Source: Chitinophagales bacterium
GTDB lineage: Bacteria; Bacteroidota; Bacteroidia; Chitinophagales; Saprospiraceae
Direction: 5' to 3'
DNA: 55,270 bases
Assembly (NCBI GenBank): GCA_022360175.1
Contig: JAKSDI010000082.1
Coordinates: forward strand, 1 to 55,270
Shown here: positions 9,589-17,265 of the stretch, piece after piece
Layout: each line of letters starts with the position of its first letter
Position numbering within the stretch: the stretch's first letter is position 1
The notes under the pieces: generated by a model
What the model was told of the DNA's origin: nothing
Seen by the model: the letters and a program-made list of their open reading frames with translations, nothing else
The model's database searches: none
Made by a program: the position numbers and the translations under genes

Positions 9589-10479
9589 ATGGCCTTAATA
9601 AAACACATCGTGCTTGTTATCTTATTGCTAGGTTGCCAGGATAGAGTAGACAATTCAAGCAATGCTGCGGGAAATATTAGTGCTAGCTTTGTCCAGGACC
9701 AGGAAGAAGCTAGCAATTTCGTATTAGTGGATTCGAGTGGGAGTAATATATCTACAAGAATTCATCCACCTATAGGTTGTAAAAGAGAAGCATTGGAAAA
9801 ATCATCATTTGCCTACTTCCTGTCGAATTTTCCTGTTAAAGCAGATGGTGCAGAAGTGCTACTTTACAATGGCAAGCGGAAAGCAAATCAGGATATTCAT
9901 GCCACAGTATTAGATATTGATGTAGGCAATCGAGATTTACAACAGTGTGCAGACGCAGTGATAAGGTTAAGGGCAGAATATTTATGGTCACAAGAGAAAT
10001 ATCGAGCAATAGCATTCAACTTTACAAATGGGTTTAAGGCAGATTATTGGAGTTGGAGGATGGGAAATAGAATTGTAGTAGATGGCAACGATGTTTCCTG
10101 GAAGCCAAGCTCCAAAGAATCAGAAAGCTATCACTCATTTAGAGCTTATATGAATATGGTATTTGCATATGCAGGGACCCATTCTTTATCCCGGGAATTG
10201 GAAGCGCAACCAATAGAAGAAATAGCCATTGGCGATGTTTTTATCAGTGGAGGTTTTCCTGGGCATGCTGTTATCGTGGTAGATAAAGCCATACACGAAA
10301 GAACAGGAGAGGTGATGGTGCTCCTGGCACAAAGTTATATGCCAGCGCAAAATATTCATGTGTTAAAAAACGTATCCAGGCCAGATATTAGTCCGTGGTA
10401 TTCAACCAGTGATTTTAGTGAGGAGGTTGTGACGCCGGAATGGACGTTTAAAATAGATCAATTAAGAAAGTTTAAGTAA
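9589..10479 (+). CDS. DUF4846 domain-containing lipoprotein
   Basis: The 296-residue product has a short hydrophobic start ending in a lipobox (LVILLLGC), so it is probably a lipoprotein. The rest matches my knowledge of the DUF4846 family: an early IHPPIGCKREAL, a central WSWRMGNRIV segment and the conserved IGDVFISGGFPGHAVIVVD followed by LLAQSYMPAQ. The His in PGHAV and the Gln-Ser-Tyr segment suggest a papain-like or NlpC/P60-like fold, but no activity has been established that I know of. It stands alone, with a CHMI-type gene 60 bp downstream. Confidence 0.88.
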   Translation: MALIKHIVLVILLLGCQDRVDNSSNAAGNISASFVQDQEEASNFVLVDSSGSNISTRIHPPIGCKREALEKSSFAYFLSNFPVKADGAEVLLYNGKRKANQDIHATVLDIDVGNRDLQQCADAVIRLRAEYLWSQEKYRAIAFNFTNGFKADYWSWRMGNRIVVDGNDVSWKPSSKESESYHSFRAYMNMVFAYAGTHSLSRELEAQPIEEIAIGDVFISGGFPGHAVIVVDKAIHERTGEVMVLLAQSYMPAQNIHVLKNVSRPDISPWYSTSDFSEEVVTPEWTFKIDQLRKFK

Positions 10480-10538
10480 ATTACAATCGTTGAGATCATA
10501 CGTTATTGTTATACAATTTCACAAATAGAAAATAATCC

Positions 10539-10883
10539 ATGCCACACTTTGTACTCGACTGTTCTAGCAGCATCATCCAACAAAAATCTCCAGAAGAAAT
10601 CATGCAGAAGGTATACGACACAGCAGCATCTACAGGCCTTTTTGCACCGGGAGACATTAAAGTAAGAATCAATCCTTTTGAGCTTTATAATATAGGAAAT
10701 ACAAAGGACGACTTCATCCACATTTTTGCCAATATTATGGAAGGCAGGACGGTCGACCAAAAGAGTAATCTATCAAGAAAAATCATTACAGAATTGAAGT
10801 TGATGTTTCCAAATGTCCCGATTATTTCGATTAATATTCGAGATTTTGAAAAAGCAACTTATTGTAACAAATCAATGGTATAG
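10539..10883 (+). CDS. 5-carboxymethyl-2-hydroxymuconate isomerase-like tautomerase
   Basis: This 114-residue protein starts MPHFVLDCS, with Pro2 in the position that becomes the N-terminal catalytic proline of the tautomerase superfamily. The body carries GLFAPGDIKVR, a FIHIFANIMEGR segment and KSNLSRKI, as in the CHMI family of homoprotocatechuate degradation. No other genes of that pathway are present, so the true substrate is open and it may be a stand-alone tautomerase. The start is fixed by the need for Pro2. The next gene begins 21 bp after its stop. Confidence 0.85.
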   Translation: MPHFVLDCSSSIIQQKSPEEIMQKVYDTAASTGLFAPGDIKVRINPFELYNIGNTKDDFIHIFANIMEGRTVDQKSNLSRKIITELKLMFPNVPIISINIRDFEKATYCNKSMV

Positions 10884-10904
10884 CACTTAAAATTCTTTAA
10901 GCTT

Positions 10905-11660
10905 ATGAACAGAAGAGCATTTACAAAAGAGCTTTTAGCTACTGTCTCCAGTTTTGCCTTAATGGATTCTCTTTTTGCTTACAATGCTTTTGAAAATAAG
11001 ATAAAACCCATTGCTGATCATTGGGCCATCCAGCTAAACGAATTCTGCTCAGATTTGAGAACGGAATCAATTGATGCAGCCCAGTGGCAAGCGTATATGG
11101 AAGTTTTATACCAACAAATTCAGCTGGAAGACCTTCTGAAATTTATAAACTTCGATAATCTGATTAAAGGCTTTAAATACCCTGATCTGGGAGTACACAC
11201 CAAGCCTGTTAAATTTCCTAAACTTAGCGGGCTTCCCGAACAAACGGCTTTTATGAAGAAGGTTTTTGGAATGAAAAAAGACAGGGCTATCATTCCACAT
11301 GGACATAGTAATATGGCATCTGCTCATTTAGTGTTGAAAGGAGAAATGCATCTTCGACATTATGAAAAAATAAGACAGGAAGAAGAAAATCTAATCATAA
11401 AACCAACTATAGATCATATCGCTAAATTAGGAGACAACTCTTCTATCTCGGATGAAAAGGATAATGTGCACTGGTTTATAGCTAATACAGAAACTGCTTT
11501 CACCTTTGATGTTATTCTGCTAGATCTTAATGGACAATCATACGATATACAGAATATAGACATTTACGAAAGTCAAAACTTAAGTAATGGGACCATGCGT
11601 GTTCCTATATTAGATGTGCATACCGCATTGAAGAAATATGGCAAGAATACGCATCATTGA
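10905..11660 (+). CDS. Exported cupin-like protein with Tat-like signal
   Basis: The 251-residue product starts MNRRAFTKELLATVSSFA, a twin-arginine style leader, although the second half of the leader is only moderately hydrophobic. The middle contains IPHGHSNMASAHLVLKGEM and then VHWFIANTETAFTFDVILLD, which fit the two His-containing motifs of a cupin or cysteine-dioxygenase-like metal site. No exact family is recognised. It lies between the tautomerase gene (21 bp gap) and the cytosine deaminase gene (14 bp gap), so the three may form one operon. Confidence 0.65.
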   Translation: MNRRAFTKELLATVSSFALMDSLFAYNAFENKIKPIADHWAIQLNEFCSDLRTESIDAAQWQAYMEVLYQQIQLEDLLKFINFDNLIKGFKYPDLGVHTKPVKFPKLSGLPEQTAFMKKVFGMKKDRAIIPHGHSNMASAHLVLKGEMHLRHYEKIRQEEENLIIKPTIDHIAKLGDNSSISDEKDNVHWFIANTETAFTFDVILLDLNGQSYDIQNIDIYESQNLSNGTMRVPILDVHTALKKYGKNTHH

Positions 11661-11674
11661 TAAATACCTAATAA

Positions 11675-12115
11675 ATGGATCAATTTTTTACAGAAGCGAT
11701 CAATCAGGCAAAGAAGGGATTAGCAGAAGGAGGCATTCCTATTGGTAGTGTTTTAGTGCATAAAGGAGCTATACTTGGCAAGGGACATAACAGAAGAGTC
11801 CAAAAAGGAAGTGTCATTTTACATGGCGAAATGGATGCCCTTGAAAATGCCGGCAGGCAGGAAGCTCATATTTACAAGGAATCAACTATTTATACCACCT
11901 TATCACCCTGTCCTATGTGTACAGGGGCCATTTTGTTGTATGGAATCCCTAAAGTAGTCATCGGAGAAAATAAGACATTTCTGGGAGCAGAAGATTTATT
12001 AAAGAGCAATGGAGTCGAAGTGATTGTGCTCAATGATGAAGAATGCATCCAATTAATGGAAACATTCATCAATACGAAACCTAAATTATGGAATGAGGAT
12101 ATAGGGGAGGAGTGA
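11675..12115 (+). CDS. Cytosine deaminase, yeast FCY1 type
   Basis: This 146-residue enzyme converts cytosine to uracil and ammonia, or a related substrate. It has the zinc site of the CDA fold (His50, Glu52, Cys79, Cys82 in HGE and PCPMC). Beyond the motifs it follows the fungal homodimeric cytosine deaminase along its whole length as I remember it: EGGIPIG, GHNR (Asn39), QKGS, YTTLSPCPMCTGAI, YGIPKVVIGEN, and the C-terminal W139-N-E-D142-IGE that closes over the substrate. This differs from E. coli CodA, which is an amidohydrolase. It sits 14 bp after the cupin-like gene. Confidence 0.88.
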   Translation: MDQFFTEAINQAKKGLAEGGIPIGSVLVHKGAILGKGHNRRVQKGSVILHGEMDALENAGRQEAHIYKESTIYTTLSPCPMCTGAILLYGIPKVVIGENKTFLGAEDLLKSNGVEVIVLNDEECIQLMETFINTKPKLWNEDIGEE

Positions 12116-12168
12116 GGAATGCAGTAGGAGGCTTGGTTGCTTTCCCTGTTGCGGTGGTTAGCCAAAAC

Positions 12169-12199
12169 CCCATACCTCAGCTTCAAGCTGGCGTATGGG
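12169..12199. other. 31-nt imperfect palindrome
   Basis: CCCATAC and GTATGGG enclose CAGCTT-C-AAGCTG, with only a 2-bp mismatch between the two arms. It lies in the gap after the cytosine deaminase gene. It has no T-run, so a classical terminator is not supported. It could be a repeat element or a binding site. Confidence 0.55.
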
Positions 12200-12289
12200 T
12201 TGCAAACAAAATATCGCTACAACTATTGAAATCAAATGAATCCGTTTGGAATCATATATTAGAGCATTCTATAAAAATAAACCACCTCT

Positions 12290-12835
12290 ATGAAACCAGG
12301 TATCGTAAAATCCCTTAGCAAAAGTAAAGGCCACACCTTCAATAAATACAATTGTGATCAACTCACCCTACTAAAAGGCCTGGGGGTAGAAGGGGATGCT
12401 CATATGGGAGAAAAAGTAAAACACCGTTCAAGAGTAGCCAAAGATCCCAATCAACCCAATTTGAGGCAAGTCCACCTGATCCATGCTGAACTGTTTGAAG
12501 AACTAGCACAACAAGGCTTCCAGGTGCAGGATGGAGAGATGGGAGAAAATATTACAACAACAGGCATAGACCTGCTCAATCTACCAAAAGATACGATCCT
12601 CTCTATTGGAACCGCCTCTAAAATAAAAATCACAGGACTGAGGAACCCTTGTAATCAGATAAACTCCATACAGAATGGTTTGATGCAAGCCCTTATAGAT
12701 AAAGATGAAGAAGGAAATATCATTAGAAAAGCAGGGATTATGGGTATCGTCTTAGAAGGAGGAGCCGTAAATGTTGGGGATGAAATTTTAGTGGAATTGC
12801 CAGCGGAGCCGCATATGAAGTTGGAAAAGGTGTAG
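12290..12835 (+). CDS. MOSC domain-containing protein
   Basis: This 181-residue protein is a stand-alone MOSC domain, related to the C-terminal domain of molybdenum cofactor sulfurase and to YiiM. Seen motifs are GVEGDAHMG, a QVHLIHAELFEEL strand-helix unit, GEMGENITTTGIDLL and GLRNPCNQI with the conserved sulfur-carrying Cys121. YiiM-type proteins use Moco to reduce N-hydroxylated compounds; whether this one does is inference. The last 63 bp including the stop are repeated (55 of 63 identical by hand count) as a remnant at 19797-19859. Confidence 0.88.
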   Translation: MKPGIVKSLSKSKGHTFNKYNCDQLTLLKGLGVEGDAHMGEKVKHRSRVAKDPNQPNLRQVHLIHAELFEELAQQGFQVQDGEMGENITTTGIDLLNLPKDTILSIGTASKIKITGLRNPCNQINSIQNGLMQALIDKDEEGNIIRKAGIMGIVLEGGAVNVGDEILVELPAEPHMKLEKV

Positions 12836-12882
12836 TGAGTAGAGTAATGGATGTATGTGCAATTTGGAGATACAAATGTTAG
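12821..12882 (+). repeat. 62 bp 3'-flank repeat, copy 1
   Basis: This segment covers the last codons of the MOSC gene, its stop and the following bases. It aligns without gaps to 13404-13465 with 49 of 62 positions identical by hand count; the final 12 bases TACAAATGTTAG are exact. The two copies bracket the cupin gene. A weaker third copy follows the MOSC remnant at 19850-19895. Confidence 0.65.
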
Positions 12883-12890
12883 CAATCATT

Positions 12891-13418
12891 ATGAAAAATA
12901 GTACAAAAGAATTTAGGCGGATAGTTACAGGGCATACCAAAGAAGGAAAAGCAATAGTAACAAGTGACTCTATTGTTGATAGGATTAGTCTCGGTGGTGG
13001 AAAAGAATTCATACAACTATGGGGTGATGATTCTATTCCTGTTCATCCTGATAATGGACGGATGAAAGAAAATTTAGATTTCTTTCCAAAAGCAGGTGGC
13101 CATAGATTTTTTATTTGGGTGGTTCCTCCAAAATCAGCTAATTCCGATAAGCCAAAATCAAAAGAAGAAATAGATCAATTACTTCCAGGATTTACCCAAC
13201 ATTTTGAATCTGATAATCCAGGTATGCATACGACTAATTCTGTCGATTGCACCTATTTAATATCTGGTTCTATCATTCTTGAGCTTGACGATAATAAAGA
13301 AATTGCACTGTTTCAAGGGGATTCTATTATTCAGAATGGTACCAGGCATCGGTGGCATAACAGGGCTGATATCCCTGCAGTTTTGATAACAACTTGTATA
13401 GGTTCGGAAAGGGTTTAG
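12891..13418 (+). CDS. Cupin domain-containing protein
   Basis: I prefer the ATG at 12891 (MKNSTKEFRRIVTGHTKEGK) over the ORF start at 12855, because the upstream codons fall in the repeat behind the MOSC gene. The 175-residue product is a soluble single-domain cupin. The RRIVTGH...GKAIVTSD start and GMHTTNSVDCTYLISGSIIL, with HRWHNRADIPAVLI as the second half, fit the cupin_2 barrel common in small oxidoreductase-like proteins. Several of the usual metal-binding His are present. Substrate unknown. It is flanked on both sides by copies of a 62 bp repeat. Confidence 0.85.
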   Translation: MKNSTKEFRRIVTGHTKEGKAIVTSDSIVDRISLGGGKEFIQLWGDDSIPVHPDNGRMKENLDFFPKAGGHRFFIWVVPPKSANSDKPKSKEEIDQLLPGFTQHFESDNPGMHTTNSVDCTYLISGSIILELDDNKEIALFQGDSIIQNGTRHRWHNRADIPAVLITTCIGSERV

Positions 13419-13465
13419 TGAGTGGGATAATGGGTATATGCACAATTAGGATGTACAAATGTTAG
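13404..13465 (+). repeat. 62 bp 3'-flank repeat, copy 2
   Basis: This covers the last codons, stop and 3' flank of the cupin gene. It is 49 of 62 identical, without gaps, to 12821-12882. The two genes encode unrelated proteins at this point, so the similarity is a DNA-level repeat that includes the stop codon. A hairpin (13460-13496) starts inside its right end. Confidence 0.65.
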
Positions 13466-13496
13466 TGGCAAGCAAAAATAAAACCAGCCACTAATA
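13460..13496 (+). other. Hairpin after the cupin gene
   Basis: TTAGTGGC at 13462-13469 pairs with GCCACTAA at 13487-13494, extended by two weaker pairs, around a 17-nt A-rich loop. No T-run follows, so a terminator is only a possibility. Confidence 0.45.
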
Positions 13497-13549
13497 CCAC
13501 ATAGCACATTCAGCTTATAGCCAAGAAGCTAAAATAAACGAACTCGATT

Positions 13550-14296
13550 ATGATTAAATTTCCATTTTTGTTGACACTTCTATTTCTGACACAGATCACA
13601 ATAGGACAAACAGAATATGAGAAAGTATTGAAGAGTTTGAAGAAAAAAGAGAGAAAATCAATTCAAAACTCTGAAGAATGTAAAGAAGGAATCAATAAAG
13701 CAATTATTGATTTTCAAAATCACAAGGGAAAGTATTTTGTAGTTGGAGATTTAAACAATTGGGATGTGACTTATGATTGGCATATGAATAATGTATTGGA
13801 AGTAGAAACAGAGATAGCTGGATGTGTATCAGATTACTGGGAATACTGTTACAATTTATACTCTGAGATGAAAATTAAAGAGATATATGGAAGTAACATT
13901 TTTAAAAGGCTAGAAAATGAAACAGATAGTTTATATGAAATTGGATTAGGAGTAGAGAATAGTAAATATGATGGAGAAGAAATAGAGTTTAATAAATACA
14001 TCTATTGCAACTTAGAATTACCAAACAGCCTGGAAGAAGATAAGATGAAGATGGATGAAAAAATCAGTGTTTATCTAAGGTTTAATGTAGATAGCATAGG
14101 AGAAGTTTCTAATCCCATTGTAGATAGCGTTAACAATACTAATAATAAAGAGTACTATGAAAAAGAATCAATCAGAATAGTTAGTGAAATGAAAAATTGG
14201 ATACCAGCAAAAAGATATGGTAAGAATGTTAAATCAATAGAGTTCATATCAATATATTTTGATCAGGAAAAAATTAATGAATCCTGCAAAGGATAA
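13550..14296 (+). CDS. Secreted protein with TonB C-terminal-like domain
   Basis: The 248-residue product has a signal peptide (LLFLTQITIGQ). The last 90 residues fit the TonB C-terminal fold: VYLRFNVDSIGEVSNPIV, an ESIRIVSEMKNWIPAK helix-turn and a final GKNVKSIEFISIYFD strand. In Bacteroidota such domains occur in many secreted proteins other than the true TonB, and this one has no TM anchor with a proline-rich spacer, so energy transduction is unlikely. The N-terminal half is unrecognised. The gene stands alone. Confidence 0.75.
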   Translation: MIKFPFLLTLLFLTQITIGQTEYEKVLKSLKKKERKSIQNSEECKEGINKAIIDFQNHKGKYFVVGDLNNWDVTYDWHMNNVLEVETEIAGCVSDYWEYCYNLYSEMKIKEIYGSNIFKRLENETDSLYEIGLGVENSKYDGEEIEFNKYIYCNLELPNSLEEDKMKMDEKISVYLRFNVDSIGEVSNPIVDSVNNTNNKEYYEKESIRIVSEMKNWIPAKRYGKNVKSIEFISIYFDQEKINESCKG

Positions 14297-14416
14297 AAAA
14301 TATACTAGTAATGATATTGTTTTTGCCCATGTTTTTTCGTGCGGTCAGCACTACAGCTATACTACCGTTGAGTACAATAGAGTTCGAGCATAGTTGTTAA
14401 ACCAAAGGTTCATTTT

Positions 14417-15271
14417 ATGAAAAGGGTTTTAACTAATTTTATTCAGAAAAGAACACTCCTGTTTTATGTAGTGCTTAACTACCTTATATCTTGGGGTTTT
14501 CTTTATCCCGGATATCAGGCAATTTTGAATGCAGAAGAAGGGACTTTCCCATTGTTTGCATTAATCGCATTACCAGGAGGGTTTGGTCCTACAATTGCTG
14601 CGATTATTACCGTGTGGATTACAGAAGGGAAAGAGGCTGTCTTACAGTTACTCAAAAAATATAAAACATTCAGAGTTCATTATAAGTGGTATATCTTAGT
14701 TCTTATACTACCAATAATTCTATACCTTTTTTCATTAATGGCTACTACCTTTATGGGATTTGAGTTAGGCAGATTTAATTATAATGAAGGGATTAAAATG
14801 ATACTGCCTTATATGCTGATTGCTCTTCCTTTTGGGCCTATTATGGAAGAATTGGGATGGCGAGGATACATGCTTCCAGAGCTACTTAAAAAATATAATA
14901 TTTATACTAGTAGTCTTATTTTGGGAATAACGTGGACGTTCTGGCATTTGGCATCATTTAGTTTTCCGGGCGCAGCAATTCCGTCCGTATTTGAAGTTAG
15001 TATATGGACTATCAGCTTATACCTTCTTAGTATCATTGCCCAAACTTTCGTATTTTCCTACTTTTATATACAGACCAAAGGAAGCCTCATTATTGCTATT
15101 TTATTGCATACTTCCTTTAACGCTTCATCCAATATTGTTCTGACTTTTTTCCCGGATACAGAGGGGCACGTTGACCAGCAATTGTATCTATATGTAATAA
15201 ATATACTCTTGATTGCTTTAACTGCTTTTATGCTGTTTAAACAATTAAAAAGTACTCAACAAGAAGTATAG
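14417..15271 (+). CDS. CPBP family intramembrane metalloprotease
   Basis: This 284-residue membrane protein has about seven to eight hydrophobic segments. It carries the three CPBP (Rce1-like, formerly CAAX/ABI) motifs: Glu144-Glu145 with Arg149 in MEELGWRG, His177 in FWHLASF, and His231 with Asn235 in HTSFNAS. These residues form the active site inside the membrane. Family members cleave membrane proteins or act in peptide immunity. An AraC regulator gene follows after 14 bp, which suggests co-transcription and a regulated role. Confidence 0.92.
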   Translation: MKRVLTNFIQKRTLLFYVVLNYLISWGFLYPGYQAILNAEEGTFPLFALIALPGGFGPTIAAIITVWITEGKEAVLQLLKKYKTFRVHYKWYILVLILPIILYLFSLMATTFMGFELGRFNYNEGIKMILPYMLIALPFGPIMEELGWRGYMLPELLKKYNIYTSSLILGITWTFWHLASFSFPGAAIPSVFEVSIWTISLYLLSIIAQTFVFSYFYIQTKGSLIIAILLHTSFNASSNIVLTFFPDTEGHVDQQLYLYVINILLIALTAFMLFKQLKSTQQEV

Positions 15272-15285
15272 CCATTGGGCAGATA

Positions 15286-16107
15286 ATGTTATCGTTAAAG
15301 ATGAAAGTAAAAGACAAAATCAGACAGGCCGAAGGACTAAAAATAGCTCCGTTCAGACAACACATCAGAAAAACATCTCCACACAAACACAACAATTATT
15401 TTGAAATCATCTATTTAACTAAGGGAACAGGTTCGCATACGATTGATGTGAAAGAATATGAAATCAAAACACCCGTAATTTTCACTGTCCGCAAAGAGCA
15501 GGTTCATTTTTGGGACATCAAAACAGAACCTGAAGGCTTTGTGCTCATCATCAAAAAATCTTATATCGATAATTGCCTGGATAAAGACATCAAATGGCTG
15601 ATTTCAGAATTGAGCGCACAAACTTGTCTTTTCCCAAAAGACAATACCGCAATTGACATTTCCAAAATTTTACTAAACGAATATCAGGAAAAGAAAAAAC
15701 CAAATCGACCGATAATTGACGGACTATTAAAAGCACTTTTAGCTAAACTCCTTGAGTCGGCAACACCAAATATTTCTAAAAACGCTAACAGCTCAATATT
15801 TCAAAAATTTACCGACCTTTTAAGTAAAGAAAGCGAACTGCAAAACAGGGTGAAACACTATGCCAGATTGCTGAATACAACTCCACAAAACCTAAATGCA
15901 ATTTGCAGGAAAGAAACAGGCCAATCTTCTACTGAAATACTTTCAGGGTATATTATCAATGAAGCTAAAAGGCTTTTGATTTATACTGATTTTACGGTAA
16001 GTGAAATTGCCGATAGGCTTGATTTTAAAGACAACTCCCATTTTTCAAAATACTTCAAGCGACACACTGAAAAAACGCCAACAGCTTTTAGAAGCGACAA
16101 TAATTAG
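15286..16107 (+). CDS. AraC family transcriptional regulator
   Basis: A 273-residue regulator with an N-terminal cupin-like sensing domain (HIRKTSPHKHNNYFEIIYLT) and a C-terminal double HTH (VKHYARLLNTTPQNLNAIC, then FTVSEIADRLDFKDNSHFSK followed by YFKR). The signal it senses is unknown. Translation may start at the ATG at 15286 or at 15301. It is 14 bp behind the CPBP protease gene and 77 bp before the monoheme lipoprotein gene, and could control either. Confidence 0.9.
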   Translation: MLSLKMKVKDKIRQAEGLKIAPFRQHIRKTSPHKHNNYFEIIYLTKGTGSHTIDVKEYEIKTPVIFTVRKEQVHFWDIKTEPEGFVLIIKKSYIDNCLDKDIKWLISELSAQTCLFPKDNTAIDISKILLNEYQEKKKPNRPIIDGLLKALLAKLLESATPNISKNANSSIFQKFTDLLSKESELQNRVKHYARLLNTTPQNLNAICRKETGQSSTEILSGYIINEAKRLLIYTDFTVSEIADRLDFKDNSHFSKYFKRHTEKTPTAFRSDNN

Positions 16108-16154
16108 ATACCACGTATTTTTCAAATAGACCATGTTTGGGGTTGTTTGTTGTG

Positions 16155-16162
16155 TAGTTTTG
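16155..16162 (+). promoter_or_regulatory. Possible -7 box (TAGTTTTG)
   Basis: TAGTTTTG fits TAnnTTTG and lies 22 nt before the ATG at 16185. The only nearby TTTG (16136-16139) is spaced 15 nt away, shorter than the usual 17-23, so confidence is low. Confidence 0.3.
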
Positions 16163-16184
16163 TGGCAGTAAAGAATCACAAAAT

Positions 16185-16661
16185 ATGAAATGGTCAGTGC
16201 TTATTATTGCTTCGCTTCTGCTTTGGTCTTGTGGAAATAATCAAGAGCAAAATGCACAAGGCGAATGGATAAAAGGAACAGAACAAGAAAAATTAGAAAC
16301 CATTGAAAAGCAATTCAGAGGATTTGACATGGCAATGGTAGAAACCGGCTACCGATACCAGGAATTATATTGGGCAGGACAGGATGAAAATTGGGAATAT
16401 GCCAACTATCAATTGAAGAAAATCCGAAAAGCTGTTGAGCAAGGCCTGGAACGAAGGCCCAAACGTGCAAAATCAGCAGAGCACTTTTTAACAGTGACAT
16501 TGCCCGAAATGGGGAAGGCAATAGAAAAAAGGGATACGGTCATATTTAATGAAAACTTCCAAATACTCACAAACAGTTGTATCAGTTGCCATGCAATGGA
16601 AAAAGTGCCACACTTTACAGTGAAGGAACCACTCTACAGGCAATCGCCAATTCGTAAATAG
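16185..16661 (+). CDS. Monoheme cytochrome c-like lipoprotein
   Basis: This 158-residue protein has a lipobox (LLLWSC, Cys16) and a single heme-binding CISCH at residues 132-136 near the C-terminus. The long helical stretch before it and the late heme site resemble cytochrome c'-like or c-556-like four-helix proteins. It should sit at the outer or inner membrane facing the periplasm and carry or sense electrons, NO or CO (family inference). It stands between the AraC gene and the PAP2 gene. Confidence 0.8.
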   Translation: MKWSVLIIASLLLWSCGNNQEQNAQGEWIKGTEQEKLETIEKQFRGFDMAMVETGYRYQELYWAGQDENWEYANYQLKKIRKAVEQGLERRPKRAKSAEHFLTVTLPEMGKAIEKRDTVIFNENFQILTNSCISCHAMEKVPHFTVKEPLYRQSPIRK

Positions 16662-16719
16662 CAATTTTCAACGATTAAGCCTTTTTTCTGCTATTAGGCT
16701 ACAGGATGATTTGAAAAAA

Positions 16720-17265
16720 ATGGACTTCATATTAGATTTCGACATTGAGTTATTGAGGTGGATACAAAACGACCGAATAAAATTATTAGACAATCTCCTT
16801 TATTGGATTTCATACACTACTACCTATGTTTCGATTGTCATTCTCCTTATTCTGGTTTATCATGGATTTATCAAAAAAAAGAGGAATGTAAGAATCACAT
16901 TTTATCAAATGCTTACGATATTTTCGGTATCAGCCTGTGTAAGCTTGCTGTTAAAATGCACCATTAAGAGATCGAGGCCTTTTATTACATACCCTGATAT
17001 TATCAAGCTATCAGAAGCAGGTAGTTTCTCATTTCCCTCAGGCCATACTGCCGAAGCATTTGCAATGGCTTTGGGTGCTATTCTAATATTTCAAAATAAG
17101 CGATGGGCAATTCCGATAATACTATGGGCACTATTGGTAGCCTATTCAAGAATGGCATTGGGCGTTCATTATCCTGTTGATGTTTTTGCCGCAATTGTGA
17201 TTGCATTAGTCATTAGCGTATTGATAAAACACTTAACCAAAAAATGGAAACCAAAAGCAAATTAA
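16720..17265 (+). CDS. PAP2 superfamily membrane phosphatase
   Basis: I place the start at the ATG at 16720; a TTG at 16711 is the alternative. The 181-residue protein has about five TM segments and the full PAP2 signature: Lys79-x6-Arg86-Pro87, PSGH at 106-109, and SRx5HxxxD from Ser143 to Asp154. The two His and the Arg form the phosphatase site facing the periplasm. Likely substrates are undecaprenyl diphosphate or phosphatidic-acid-like lipids. Its last 22 bp overlap the start of the chromate transporter gene. Confidence 0.92.
   Translation: MDFILDFDIELLRWIQNDRIKLLDNLLYWISYTTTYVSIVILLILVYHGFIKKKRNVRITFYQMLTIFSVSACVSLLLKCTIKRSRPFITYPDIIKLSEAGSFSFPSGHTAEAFAMALGAILIFQNKRWAIPIILWALLVAYSRMALGVHYPVDVFAAIVIALVISVLIKHLTKKWKPKAN

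Noticed and set aside
10509-10760. Reverse ORF over the CHMI-type gene
   Set aside because: It is antisense to a well supported tautomerase gene and has no protein features.
12112-12318. Forward ORF of 68 codons between the deaminase and MOSC genes
   Set aside because: It runs through the 31-nt palindrome, overlaps both neighbours and matches no family.
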